Positions 25,102-34,160 of a DNA stretch of 64,000 nt are shown here, one piece after another. The stretch comes from DASPJQ01 sp035299065 (GTDB lineage: Bacteria; Bacteroidota; Bacteroidia; Flavobacteriales_D; UBA2798). The stretch lies in assembly GCA_035299065.1 (NCBI GenBank), contig DATGXI010000129.1, positions 22,089 to 86,088 on the forward strand, written 5' to 3'. A program made the position numbers and the translations under genes. How positions within the stretch are numbered: position 1 is the first letter of the stretch; each line of letters begins with the position of its first letter. The notes beneath the pieces were generated by a model. The model made no database searches, was not told the origin of the DNA, and saw only the letters and a program-made list of their open reading frames with translations.

Positions 25102-26529
25102 ATGGAAGGTACTGCCGATAAAGTAGCGCTTGAAGATGATTTTCTTTTACGCGCAGGTAATTTTAACCTGTACGTGTGCTTGCATGGTAAACCACTGGAA
25201 CTTGAAAAAGCCATTATTTACGATGCCATTGTTATTGAAGCGGGCGATCAACCCCATACGCTTAACCTTGTGCGTAAAGTACGCAGTCACTTGAATCCTG
25301 AATGCTATTTAAAACCAATTTTTCTTTACAAAGGTTCCGATAACCGTGATGCGCTAATACACAACCTCACCGATGGTGTGATTTTTTCACTTGACCAAAC
25401 AAGTTTTTTAATACCCGTAATTGAAAAAATTTACCTGCGCATTGCCGACCTTACCTACACCACTTCCATTTCGTTTGAAGCGCAAATGATTGATAAGTGT
25501 TTAAACCTGCTGTACACACGCCAGAAAATGGACTTTCCCGCAATCATGTACGTGGGTTCATCCATTGGTTATTCTTTTCCTGAACTTTCCGTAAATTTTC
25601 ATTTACGCGATGAGTGGCAGGTATTGGATATTTTGAACATTATGGAAGCCGAAGGCATTGTTCAGGGTGACTATACCGACCGTATTTACCAATGCAACCA
25701 GTGCAGCAGCGGGTACCTAATTTACCGCGAAGTTTGTCCAACCTGTAATTCAACCAACTGTTCAAGCGAAGATTTGGTTCACCATTATCCTTGCGCATTT
25801 ATTGGTCCTATTTCCGATTTTAAAAATGAGCTGGACTCAACCTTGCATTGCCCCAAGTGTAATAAAAACCTAAAGCATATTGGGGTTGATTATGACAAAC
25901 CATCAATTATTTATACCTGCAAAAACTGCAGCGGTAAATTCCAGGACATAAATGTAAAAGCCAAGTGTGTTTTGTGTTTGAACGATAACGAAATTGAGAA
26001 ACTGGTTACCAAAGAGATCAAAAATTATCGCCTGACCAAAAAAGGAGAAACTGCTGCAACAACCGGTTACGTTTCAACTGCCAAAGACATTGAGGAGTTT
26101 ATTGGCACCATTAAGATTGACACATTCCGTACCATGGTAAAATATGAAGTGGAACGTTTGAAGCAAAATGACTATAACTCTAACCTTGCCTGTATTTATT
26201 TAAAAAATGCGGGCGGGCTGTATTCCATGATTGGCGCCAATTCACAGCGCGCGCTTTTAAAAGACCTTGTTGACGTGGTAAGGCGTAACTTACGTTCATC
26301 AGATTTGATCTCGTTTATGAATGCCAATTCGTTGCTCATTCAAATGAACGAAATTCCTGTAAAAATTGCCGAACACGTATTGGCCGAGATTTGCGACATC
26401 ATGAAACGGTTGATCAGTAAAAATTTCAAAAATTACGAGACCGATATCCGTTACAAAGTTGTTCCCATTACTACGCGTTTGTCGCATGAATTACAAATAC
26501 AGCAATTAACCAACGAATTCCAGGCCTAA
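25102..26529 (+). CDS. TackOD1 zinc-ribbon protein with degenerate GGDEF domain
   Basis: A 475-residue cytoplasmic regulator started at the ATG one base after the previous stop (a GTG at 25072 overlapping the HlyD gene is less likely). Domains: a receiver-like alpha/beta domain without phosphorylation residues (about 20-115, YDAIVIEAG); a winged-helix-like part (about 145-195); a TackOD1 cysteine-rich domain (198-292: CNQC, CPTC, VHHYPC, CPKC, LKHIGVDY, CKNC, CVLC); and a C-terminal domain (about 340-470) with the GGDEF-cyclase fold pattern but MNANS where the GGDEF active site should be. It probably binds metal and may sense c-di-GMP or protein partners rather than make c-di-GMP. Its stop overlaps the GT2 start codon by one base. 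Confidence 0.75.
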   Translation: MEGTADKVALEDDFLLRAGNFNLYVCLHGKPLELEKAIIYDAIVIEAGDQPHTLNLVRKVRSHLNPECYLKPIFLYKGSDNRDALIHNLTDGVIFSLDQTSFLIPVIEKIYLRIADLTYTTSISFEAQMIDKCLNLLYTRQKMDFPAIMYVGSSIGYSFPELSVNFHLRDEWQVLDILNIMEAEGIVQGDYTDRIYQCNQCSSGYLIYREVCPTCNSTNCSSEDLVHHYPCAFIGPISDFKNELDSTLHCPKCNKNLKHIGVDYDKPSIIYTCKNCSGKFQDINVKAKCVLCLNDNEIEKLVTKEIKNYRLTKKGETAATTGYVSTAKDIEEFIGTIKIDTFRTMVKYEVERLKQNDYNSNLACIYLKNAGGLYSMIGANSQRALLKDLVDVVRRNLRSSDLISFMNANSLLIQMNEIPVKIAEHVLAEICDIMKRLISKNFKNYETDIRYKVVPITTRLSHELQIQQLTNEFQA

Positions 26530-27836
26530 TGTTTGACTTTGATGATTTCTACTCGTACATTACTTCGGTAGGCGCATGGAAACTCATCCGCATTTTTTGG
26601 TTTTACCTGCTATTTGAATTCTTCCGGTATATTTTTATTGAAGCTGTAACCATTATACTGTGGAAAATAAAAAAACGCATCAACAGGCGCAGGCTTGCGC
26701 ATGCACGCAGAAGTTTCCTGAAGGAAAACCCTAAAGTTTCCATTATTGTACCTGGTAAAAACGAAGGCAAACACATTTACAAGCTGGCCGTTTCGCTTAA
26801 GGAGCAAACCTATAAAAATTATGAGATTATTATTATTGACGATGGGTCAGATGATCTTACGCCTGAAATTTGTAAAAACCTGCAAAAAAACGGGTTCATT
26901 AATTTATTTTTACGGAATGACGTAAGGGGTGGCAAAGCATCGGCAGCCAACTTAGCCCTGCGTTTTGCAACCGGCAAATACATTGTTCATTTGGACGCTG
27001 ACTGTTCATATGACCGCGATGCCATTGAAAAAATAATTACACCGTTCTATTACGACAAGGAAATTGGGGCCATTGGCGGCAATGTAATGGTGCGCAATTA
27101 CGATGAAAGTTTAATTACCACATTACAGGCTATTGAATACCTTGACGCCATTTCCATTGGGCGTATTGTAAGCAGCGAACTTGGTATTTACCGTGTAATT
27201 TCAGGTGCGTTTGGCGCATTCAGGCGTGACGTGATGGACCGCCTTGGCGGCTGGGACATAGGGCCCGGTTTGGATGGTGACATCACCGTAAAAATACGCA
27301 AGCTCGGTTATAAAATACATTTTGAACCATCGGCCATTTGCTTAACCAATGCACCCGACACACCACGCAAATTAATTAAACAACGTTTGCGCTGGGACAA
27401 ATCACTGGTGCGTTTCAGGCTACGCAAGCACCGCGATATTTTTTATCCAACCCGTTCATTCAACTGGCCCAATTTTATTTCGTTTACCGAAAACATAACC
27501 TATAACCTTATTTTAAATGTTACCTGGTTTGTTTACATTGTTGACATGATCCTGAATTATCCCTCTGAACTGGAATACATCGTGATCATGAATTTTATTT
27601 TGTATACCGTAAGCAATTATTTCAAGTTTTTATTTTTTAGTCCGTTCAGGGAAAGGCAGCAGGCACCCGTCCATTACTTCCTGGTATACTTGCCCCTCAT
27701 GGTATTTTATTTCGGTTATTTTTTACGCATTGTGCGCACCGTAGCCTACTTCCAGGAATTTGTGTTCAAAGCATCGTATAACGATCCGTGGAATCCGCAA
27801 AAGAGCTCAAGACATGCGAAAGCGCTTAAATTGTAG
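26529..27836 (+). CDS. Processive family-2 glycosyltransferase (PgaC/Alg8/BcsA-like)
   Basis: A 435-residue membrane glycosyltransferase, probably polymerising a beta-linked polysaccharide at the inner membrane. One N-terminal TM helix (about 18-44), GT2 domain (68-300) and about three C-terminal TM helices. Motifs: IIIDDGSDD with Asp104-Asp105, HLDADCS with Asp156 and Asp158, GPGLDGD (248-251, replacing the usual TED/ED) and QRLRW (285-289), the processivity motif. Overlapping stop and start with the TackOD1 gene indicates translational coupling. Polymer identity is not readable. Confidence 0.9.
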   Translation: MFDFDDFYSYITSVGAWKLIRIFWFYLLFEFFRYIFIEAVTIILWKIKKRINRRRLAHARRSFLKENPKVSIIVPGKNEGKHIYKLAVSLKEQTYKNYEIIIIDDGSDDLTPEICKNLQKNGFINLFLRNDVRGGKASAANLALRFATGKYIVHLDADCSYDRDAIEKIITPFYYDKEIGAIGGNVMVRNYDESLITTLQAIEYLDAISIGRIVSSELGIYRVISGAFGAFRRDVMDRLGGWDIGPGLDGDITVKIRKLGYKIHFEPSAICLTNAPDTPRKLIKQRLRWDKSLVRFRLRKHRDIFYPTRSFNWPNFISFTENITYNLILNVTWFVYIVDMILNYPSELEYIVIMNFILYTVSNYFKFLFFSPFRERQQAPVHYFLVYLPLMVFYFGYFLRIVRTVAYFQEFVFKASYNDPWNPQKSSRHAKALKL

Positions 27837-28028
27837 TTGTAAGTGACCTGTTGGAACGGCTGTAATTTGAAAAATCGTTCATTGTGTTGAAAATTAATGC
27901 TTTATTCAGGCATATTTAGGCAGTCTATTTTTGAGTTACGTGAAGAATATGCTTAATATTGATGCTAACAACAGCCCACCTAATAAAGCATCCTGTAAAA
28001 AACTATAACTTCAGCTAATTCTATAACC

Positions 28029-29150
28029 ATGAAATGCGTTTTGTATATTGTTTTGTTTTTCTTTTCCTGGTTTTGTGCAAAAACACAAATAAAAGGATTT
28101 CCAAAACGGTATATCAACAACCTGTTCAATGACACCACATCAACATCTAAACCTCAGTTCATTTATTATCCCGTTCTTGCTTATGCGCCTGAAACCAGCT
28201 TTGAAATCGGGTTAAGTGGTTTACACGTACACTATGCCAAAAACGATACCACCAACAGGTTATCGGAAATGAATGCATTCGTTTTTTTCACGTTTGCCAA
28301 ACAGTACGGTGGTTTTTTTGAACACGCCTTGTATAGTGATAAAAACAAATGGTTCTTCCTCGGAAAAATGAAATTCCAAAGCTTTCCATTGTCTTACTTT
28401 GGAATTGGAACAAACACAACTCAAAAAATAGCGCGTGTTGATGCATTCCAGATTCAGCTAAAAGAAAGAATACTGCATAAAATTGCACACGATTTTTATG
28501 GTGGTTTGGAATTTGATTTTCATAGCCTGAGCAACGTATCATTCCACGAGGTCAGATCTTCCGATTTTATTCCCCCACCGGGCAGTCACGGATCTAACAA
28601 TATAGGCCTTGGTTTTGGATTATTACACGACAACCGTCACAATGTGCTAAATGTTCGAAAAGGATTTTTTGCTGAAACTGCATTGTTGCATTACAGCACC
28701 CATTTTGGCAGCGATTTTGAATTTACAACCATAATAACTGATTGGCGCTTATTTCGTCCTGTAAGAAAACGAAATGTACTGGCGTTTCAATTTTTAGGAC
28801 AGGTCACCTTAGGGCATCCGCCTTTCAACCAAATGGCTTTAATGGGAGGCGAAACCATCATGCGTGGCTATTATACCGGTCGCTATCGCGATAAAAATTT
28901 AGCTGCTTTTCAAATTGAATACCGCATGCTTCCTTTCTCGTTTGTTAAACGACTGGGGGCAACCCTATTTGCCGGCACTGCCACCGTTTCAAACGAAATA
29001 GGCAATTTTCAAAGTAAAAACCTTGTTTTAGCTGGCGGGGCTGGTTTGCGTTTTTTGCTGTTTCCTAAAAAGGATGTTTGGACACGGGTAGATTTAGGAT
29101 TAACAAAAGAAGGTCATGGAATTTACATTTACGTTGGCGAAGCTTTTTAA
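28029..29150 (+). CDS. Omp85/surface-antigen-like outer-membrane barrel
   Basis: A 373-residue protein with a signal peptide (about residues 1-19) and no room for POTRA domains. The rest is beta-barrel-like with alternating strands; motifs typical of bacterial surface antigen (D15) barrels are GFGLLHDNRHNVLNVRKGFF, MGGETIMRGYYTGRYRDKNL and a terminal strand ending in F. Probably a POTRA-less BamA/TamA superfamily member in the outer membrane. It lies 192 bp after the EPS operon on the same strand; co-function is possible but not shown. Confidence 0.8.
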   Translation: MKCVLYIVLFFFSWFCAKTQIKGFPKRYINNLFNDTTSTSKPQFIYYPVLAYAPETSFEIGLSGLHVHYAKNDTTNRLSEMNAFVFFTFAKQYGGFFEHALYSDKNKWFFLGKMKFQSFPLSYFGIGTNTTQKIARVDAFQIQLKERILHKIAHDFYGGLEFDFHSLSNVSFHEVRSSDFIPPPGSHGSNNIGLGFGLLHDNRHNVLNVRKGFFAETALLHYSTHFGSDFEFTTIITDWRLFRPVRKRNVLAFQFLGQVTLGHPPFNQMALMGGETIMRGYYTGRYRDKNLAAFQIEYRMLPFSFVKRLGATLFAGTATVSNEIGNFQSKNLVLAGGAGLRFLLFPKKDVWTRVDLGLTKEGHGIYIYVGEAF

Positions 29151-29230
29151 CAAAGAGTGAATCTTGATCGATTAACCAAACCAGGTTGTGGTCTTTTTTT
29201 AGATATTTAATTTCAATTCGCGCTAGAATT

Positions 29231-31285
29231 CTACCTTCCACTCACCACCAATTTCTTGGTCACCGAAAAATCTTTGCCGGCAACCTTCACAAAATACATT
29301 CCATCACTGTCAGCAAGGTTTGAAAGGTCAATGCGTTTAAAACCGTGTTCCATGAAACCTGAATAAATACACTTGCCTGAAATATCGGTTATGGAAATAC
29401 CAACATTTGGTTCAATCCGGTCACACAATATGCTTATTAAACCATTGGTTGGATTCGGGTAAATATTGAACATGATTTCCTTTTCAAGGGAATTGGCAGA
29501 TGTTACCAACTGCGTACGGTAATACAAATCCTGGGTTGATGAATATACCTGGTGAGCAAAGGCCAGCTCAGTTCCGTTGTAATCAAAAAAGCGAACCGTA
29601 TCCAAATTGGCTTTGTCAATAATGAACGATTGCTCGTAGCTCAGTTTATTATTATCCATATGCACGTACAAGGTATCGTTGCTTAATTCAGTATGGTATT
29701 GCAATGAGTCGCGTTGGCGCCAAAAATCACCGTAATCTTCAAAACGCACAATGGCCATGTTTGGCGGCAGGCTGTCCAGTAAATGCTGAAACGCTTCCAT
29801 TTTAAACAACCGGTTGGGATGAATCAACAATGTTACAGGTGCATTGTTGGCGCTATATTTGGCTATGTCCTGTATCCATATGTTTACTTTTAATAAATGG
29901 TTGGTATCAGCAATAGGGTTGTCCTTAAACACGTCTGAAATGGTCATGGGAATTTCCAATACTGAACTGGGCTGGCTTGAAAACGCTCGGGTTTCGTATA
30001 TGTAATGCGGAAATGCGGTCATTACATCGTTTGCTGACTGGGTTGAATTAAAATCATATCCCACGGTTTGCAAACCCAATCCCAACGAATCAGGAAAACA
30101 CAAATGTCCTGCCCTGAAACTTCGCACAGTTACGCCATGATCGTTTTCAAGTATTTTCTTTGACACTTCCACTTCACCTAAAACCGATCCGCCTGTGGTA
30201 TTTCCCCAAAAATAAGCAGGACTATACGTTGCCATGGTGTTGCCAACTGTGCCAAAATGAAATAAGCTGTCATCGGCAAAATCGGGAAAATGCCCTACTG
30301 AGTGCGATGCCAGTACATGACCATTTATTAGCAACGAATCAAATTTAACATCGTGCCCGGGAAAATAATCTGACATCCAGTGGTCATGCATGTAACGCGT
30401 AGTAACGTTGTAATGCGCACTGATTCCCAATGAATTTTCGTACGTTGAAAAAATATGCATGGTGTCAATTGACGAGCGGCTGTCAACATCATGCGTAATC
30501 AATAAAGCTGAAACAGCGTTGCCGGGAACGGTGTACGAATACACGCTATTGGGAATATGGTTACGTATAATGTTTCGTATAACAAACATAAACACATCGG
30601 CACTTACTTCAAACCCGTTTGAATACACGCGTTGCGCTTCAAGGTCCATATTTAACTGGTTGCGTAAAATTATGTCCCTGAAATCGGGGCCAAACAAATA
30701 CGTTTTACCTGAACCGTAATTATTCATAACAATGGCTGTGCGCCCGTCTTCATAATGGGCCATTTGCTGGCCGGTTGTAAGAAAATAAGCACGTGTAAAA
30801 AAATTCACCTGGTTGCTGTCGCCAATGGAAACAACCGCTTCAAGTGAATCGTTCACCAGGCTAAAATACTGGGGCAGGCCGGTTGTGTCCCAGTAAACCG
30901 TGGTAAGGCCATTATCCGAATCAGATGAGTCGACCCCGAACATATTAAACAATGCGGTGTCTCTGAGTGATGATGTAATTATAACGCCACCGGCACTTAC
31001 GTAATTTTGAAGTTGGGTTCGTTGTGCTGTATTTAATGCCGTATCGGTAATACGCGAGGCCGTAACTACAACCGGGTAATTTATAGCCGTGTCAATAAAT
31101 GAAGTGGTGTCAAACGGAATACCTGTCAGGGTTAACATATTTACCGTTGCCTGCATCCTTGAATTGTTTGTTTCAAGGTTATAGGTGTTCATGTTGAGAA
31201 CAGCCACCTTGCGCTCTGATTGTGCAAAAGTAGCCATGGCAGCCAGGATAAAAAGCGAGGTCAAAGAAAAGCGTGTGAAGGCCAT
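29231..31285 (-). CDS. T9SS-secreted protein with NodB-like polysaccharide deacetylase domain
   Basis: A 684-residue exported protein: signal peptide (residues 1-21), an N-terminal alpha/beta domain (about 25-220, KVAVLNMNTYNLE; VVVTASRITDT) like a GATase-type or ThuA-like fold, then a NodB-like deacetylase domain (about 250-520) with the metal-site pieces THDVDS, SHSVGH and FRAGHLCFP. The C-terminus is a T9SS type A sorting domain (NIYPNPTNG ... SVTKKLVVSGR). It should be secreted by the type IX system and attached or released at the surface. Deacetylation of the product of the nearby EPS operon is a reasonable guess. Confidence 0.78.
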   Translation of the reverse strand: MAFTRFSLTSLFILAAMATFAQSERKVAVLNMNTYNLETNNSRMQATVNMLTLTGIPFDTTSFIDTAINYPVVVTASRITDTALNTAQRTQLQNYVSAGGVIITSSLRDTALFNMFGVDSSDSDNGLTTVYWDTTGLPQYFSLVNDSLEAVVSIGDSNQVNFFTRAYFLTTGQQMAHYEDGRTAIVMNNYGSGKTYLFGPDFRDIILRNQLNMDLEAQRVYSNGFEVSADVFMFVIRNIIRNHIPNSVYSYTVPGNAVSALLITHDVDSRSSIDTMHIFSTYENSLGISAHYNVTTRYMHDHWMSDYFPGHDVKFDSLLINGHVLASHSVGHFPDFADDSLFHFGTVGNTMATYSPAYFWGNTTGGSVLGEVEVSKKILENDHGVTVRSFRAGHLCFPDSLGLGLQTVGYDFNSTQSANDVMTAFPHYIYETRAFSSQPSSVLEIPMTISDVFKDNPIADTNHLLKVNIWIQDIAKYSANNAPVTLLIHPNRLFKMEAFQHLLDSLPPNMAIVRFEDYGDFWRQRDSLQYHTELSNDTLYVHMDNNKLSYEQSFIIDKANLDTVRFFDYNGTELAFAHQVYSSTQDLYYRTQLVTSANSLEKEIMFNIYPNPTNGLISILCDRIEPNVGISITDISGKCIYSGFMEHGFKRIDLSNLADSDGMYFVKVAGKDFSVTKKLVVSGR

Positions 31286-31406
31286 AAAGCTAAATTAAGA
31301 CAATTTTGTCAACCTGCAAATGACCAATAGAGCGTATTTAAGCTAAAAACAGGTAATTGGCCATGTTAATAGGTTAAAATCTCTGCCCTGGGCTCAATTT
31401 ATCACC

Positions 31407-32780
31407 TTACTTTCCTCCAACAGCTGTTACTGTTTGGCCACAATCTTCATTCTCACCTGAAATAAGCGCACCTTTAACTGTATGATGTCCATCTTTGTCA
31501 TCATGTATATAGTAAATAGCCTGGCGGCAGGGAACAGACGTTGAATTTCCTCCTCCTAAACTCGAGGTAAAGGATCCTGCCTTATAATACAAAATATCCT
31601 TTCCTGTATTTTTAAGCGTCTTTGTATCGGAACCGGCTTTCGCATTAGAGCTATTTCCACTACGGGAATTGCCTGGAGCAACAACAACCACCGGATCTGG
31701 AACTTCAACATCTACTTGAAATCTCTTTGTATCAAAATAATAAGTTCCTTTTTTGGTTACAGCATCTGCATGCATCTCCACTTGAGCCTGACCCATATAA
31801 ACATCGCCAGCTTTTGAAAAAACACATTCACTTAGCACTGTTCCATCAGCCTTCACAAATCCGTATCGCGTGCCGTAATATACCCTCAAAATTATATCAG
31901 ACTCTTTATTGCTTCCATTATTAGCATCGGCTCGTGGACTAAAAATATTTTCATATTTGTAATCTATCAATAACTTTCCGGCCCTATTCATAACACCAAA
32001 TTTGGAATTTTTTTCTACCCTAAATAATAAACTAGTCAACGCTTTTGGCACTTTAGTAAACTCATCAGAAATTACACTATTGCCAACAGAATCTATGACA
32101 CCATATTTTGCACCCATTTTTACGTAGCCTAATTTATACTCGTCAAAACTAAAAGCCCCATCATAAGAAATACTTCCAATAACTGTTCCTTTCTTGTCAA
32201 TAAAACCATATTTATTATCTTTCATTACGACTGCTGCACCGTTGGAGAACTCTTCGGTTTTATCATAAACAGGCTTAATTACTTCTACCCCTTTATTATC
32301 GATGAATCCCATTTTTCCGTTTACGGTAATTTGGCAAAGGTTGTCTTTAAATGACGACATCTTATCGTAAGCAAATGGTACAACTATATTATTTTTAAAA
32401 TCAATACAACCCCATTTCTCTCGCTTTTTAGCACAAACTAATTTACTGCGCATTGCACCAAAAGCACCACCATCATATTCAACGGGAATTAACAACTCAC
32501 CCAATGTGTTTGTCCAACCATATTTGTCTTTCTTTTTTACTCGTATAAGATAAAAGTCTGCCGTAATTTTCTTAAGCACACGATCTATAAATATAGCTTC
32601 TTTGGAATAGCCGTTCTCACTTGCCACTATCTTCTCAACCCACTTACCATTATCACTATCATAATAGGTGAACGCAATTTCACTGTATTTATCCCATTTT
32701 TCAGTTGCAGATTGGGCATTCAGCAACAATGAGCTGCAAAAAAAATATATGAGTACAAATATCGTTTTTGAATGAATCAT
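31407..32780 (-). CDS. Secreted WG-repeat protein
   Basis: A 457-residue secreted protein (signal LIYFFCSSLLLNAQ, about 22 residues). From about residue 80 it consists of WG-type repeats: YGWTNTLGELLIPVEY, WGCIDFKNNIVVPFAY, MGFIDNKGVEVIKPVY, YGFIDKKGTVIGSISY, YGVIDSVGNSVISDEF and FGVMNRAGKLLIDYKY. A Ser/Asn-rich linker (about 365-385) precedes a C-terminal part with LGGGNSTSVPCRQAIYY and ENEDCGQTV. Function unknown. It is the last gene before a strong terminator that belongs to the next minus-strand gene. Confidence 0.82.
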   Translation of the reverse strand: MIHSKTIFVLIYFFCSSLLLNAQSATEKWDKYSEIAFTYYDSDNGKWVEKIVASENGYSKEAIFIDRVLKKITADFYLIRVKKKDKYGWTNTLGELLIPVEYDGGAFGAMRSKLVCAKKREKWGCIDFKNNIVVPFAYDKMSSFKDNLCQITVNGKMGFIDNKGVEVIKPVYDKTEEFSNGAAVVMKDNKYGFIDKKGTVIGSISYDGAFSFDEYKLGYVKMGAKYGVIDSVGNSVISDEFTKVPKALTSLLFRVEKNSKFGVMNRAGKLLIDYKYENIFSPRADANNGSNKESDIILRVYYGTRYGFVKADGTVLSECVFSKAGDVYMGQAQVEMHADAVTKKGTYYFDTKRFQVDVEVPDPVVVVAPGNSRSGNSSNAKAGSDTKTLKNTGKDILYYKAGSFTSSLGGGNSTSVPCRQAIYYIHDDKDGHHTVKGALISGENEDCGQTVTAVGGK

Positions 32781-32880
32781 TAATTTAAATTTTAATAGTT
32801 AATACCTTATATTTATTTTTTTTATAATAGTTGAAAATTGGTGAAAACAACTTGTGAACTCCTTAGGAAGGATTTATTAA

Positions 32881-32920
32881 AAAAGAAGATCCCGATAGTT
32901 AGCTGTCGGGATCTTCTTTT
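32881..32920 (-). terminator. Strong hairpin terminator
   Basis: A perfect 15-bp stem (AAAAGAAGATCCCGA / TCGGGATCTTCTTTT) with a 10-base loop. It lies 19 bp beyond the stop of the 32939 gene on the minus strand and ends in a T run there, so it should terminate that gene before the WG-repeat gene. Confidence 0.92.
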
Positions 32921-32938
32921 CATAGGTTATTGTTTTGG

Positions 32939-34144
32939 TTATTCGTTCAAAAACTCATCAAACTGCGCCCATACACCTTTCAATTCAGGTTTTTTTGGAT
33001 CTCCGTTAAACACTATAACCGCTTCTTCCGAATATTTTAGCTTAACCGTACCTTCTGCTAACAAATCTCCATTTTCACCATCACGGTGCGCGTATATGCG
33101 AACAATTAAATCATATGTTCCACCAACTTTAAATTTATCCTTGTTGTTATATAAGCATTGAATTGCGGCATAATCCTGAACATATGCACTTTGGTACTGG
33201 TTATACTCGCGAATGGCCCGTGTTGACGACTGATTGTATTCAAAATCCTTCGTCTCCAGAATTTTTACCATATTACTCCACGCGGCCGATTTTTTTCTAC
33301 ATTCTTCACGATTCACTTTCTGTCCGTTCATTTCATACTCAATATTGATCTGCTGTCCGGCGTACTTTACTTTGGGCGGATATTTGAAAAAAGCCATAAA
33401 ATTCATGTTGCCAGCCATATCCAATTCTGTTTTAAAATCTTTGCCATCAACACTTAACTTATGCGGGTATCCCTGTTTCTGTAAATGGTACCACTGATTA
33501 GCAAAAACTATTTTGTTCACATTTTTTGCAAACACTTCGCTCTTCATCCATTCAGCCGTTTCCTTCTCCATTTTTTCACTGTTCAATGACGTAAGTACAA
33601 CATCAACTTTAGCCTGGGCGGTTTCAATATCCCATGTTGCAAGGCTTTCTTTGTTTTTAGCGTAAACATCTTTAACCGTACGTTTTGCATCCAATGTAGC
33701 AGGGCCTCCGTTTGCACTTTCGGCAGTTTGAATTGTTTGGGCTAGAATACCGGGCTCCAACTCTATTACCTCAACATAACCGTTTGCATTTGCAGTAACC
33801 CAATTGTAAAACAATTTTACTTTATTTTTTGAATAATAACTCTCTTTCATGGACAATTCCATTTGAGGTTCCTTTCCCTTTTTTTCGAAATACTGCAATT
33901 TATTCACGATCTTACCATCTTGTTCTTTTACAAAACGTAAACCATAAGCACGTTTATCAACTAAACTATGGTATTCGCCTGTTAATCCCATTTCATCCTT
34001 TTCATTATTGAGTTCAGCGAAAGACCCCCCTCCTCCTGATTTTCCACCTGATACTTTTTCTTTCAGTTTTCCAAACTGAGCGTTAACAGGCATTGCCAGC
34101 CACATAAAGGCTGCGATAGTAATTGCTACATTTGTTTTTTTCAT
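32939..34144 (-). CDS. Secreted protein of unknown function
   Basis: 401 residues from the ATG at 34144, chosen because it begins a signal peptide (KKTNVAITIAAFMWLAMPVNAQ); the frame continues upstream into the next gene, which is not credible. After a Gly/Lys-rich stretch (GKLKEKVSGGKSGGGGS) the protein is a mixed alpha/beta domain with many aromatic residues, not recognised. It is separated by 16 bp from the upstream Gly-rich protein gene and followed by a strong terminator, so these two are probably the last genes of one transcript. Confidence 0.6.
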   Translation of the reverse strand: MKKTNVAITIAAFMWLAMPVNAQFGKLKEKVSGGKSGGGGSFAELNNEKDEMGLTGEYHSLVDKRAYGLRFVKEQDGKIVNKLQYFEKKGKEPQMELSMKESYYSKNKVKLFYNWVTANANGYVEVIELEPGILAQTIQTAESANGGPATLDAKRTVKDVYAKNKESLATWDIETAQAKVDVVLTSLNSEKMEKETAEWMKSEVFAKNVNKIVFANQWYHLQKQGYPHKLSVDGKDFKTELDMAGNMNFMAFFKYPPKVKYAGQQINIEYEMNGQKVNREECRKKSAAWSNMVKILETKDFEYNQSSTRAIREYNQYQSAYVQDYAAIQCLYNNKDKFKVGGTYDLIVRIYAHRDGENGDLLAEGTVKLKYSEEAVIVFNGDPKKPELKGVWAQFDEFLNE

Positions 34145-34160
34145 GATTATTGGTTTAAAC

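Noticed and set aside
21889..27836. The four-gene operon as a drug efflux system
   Set aside because: There is no RND or ABC pump gene; the inner-membrane partner is a QxxRW glycosyltransferase, so polysaccharide export fits better.
29181..29205. Weak hairpin between the Omp85-like and T9SS genes as a terminator
   Set aside because: The stem is short and bulged (CCAAACC/GGTTGTGG) and, despite a following T7, I could not make it convincing.
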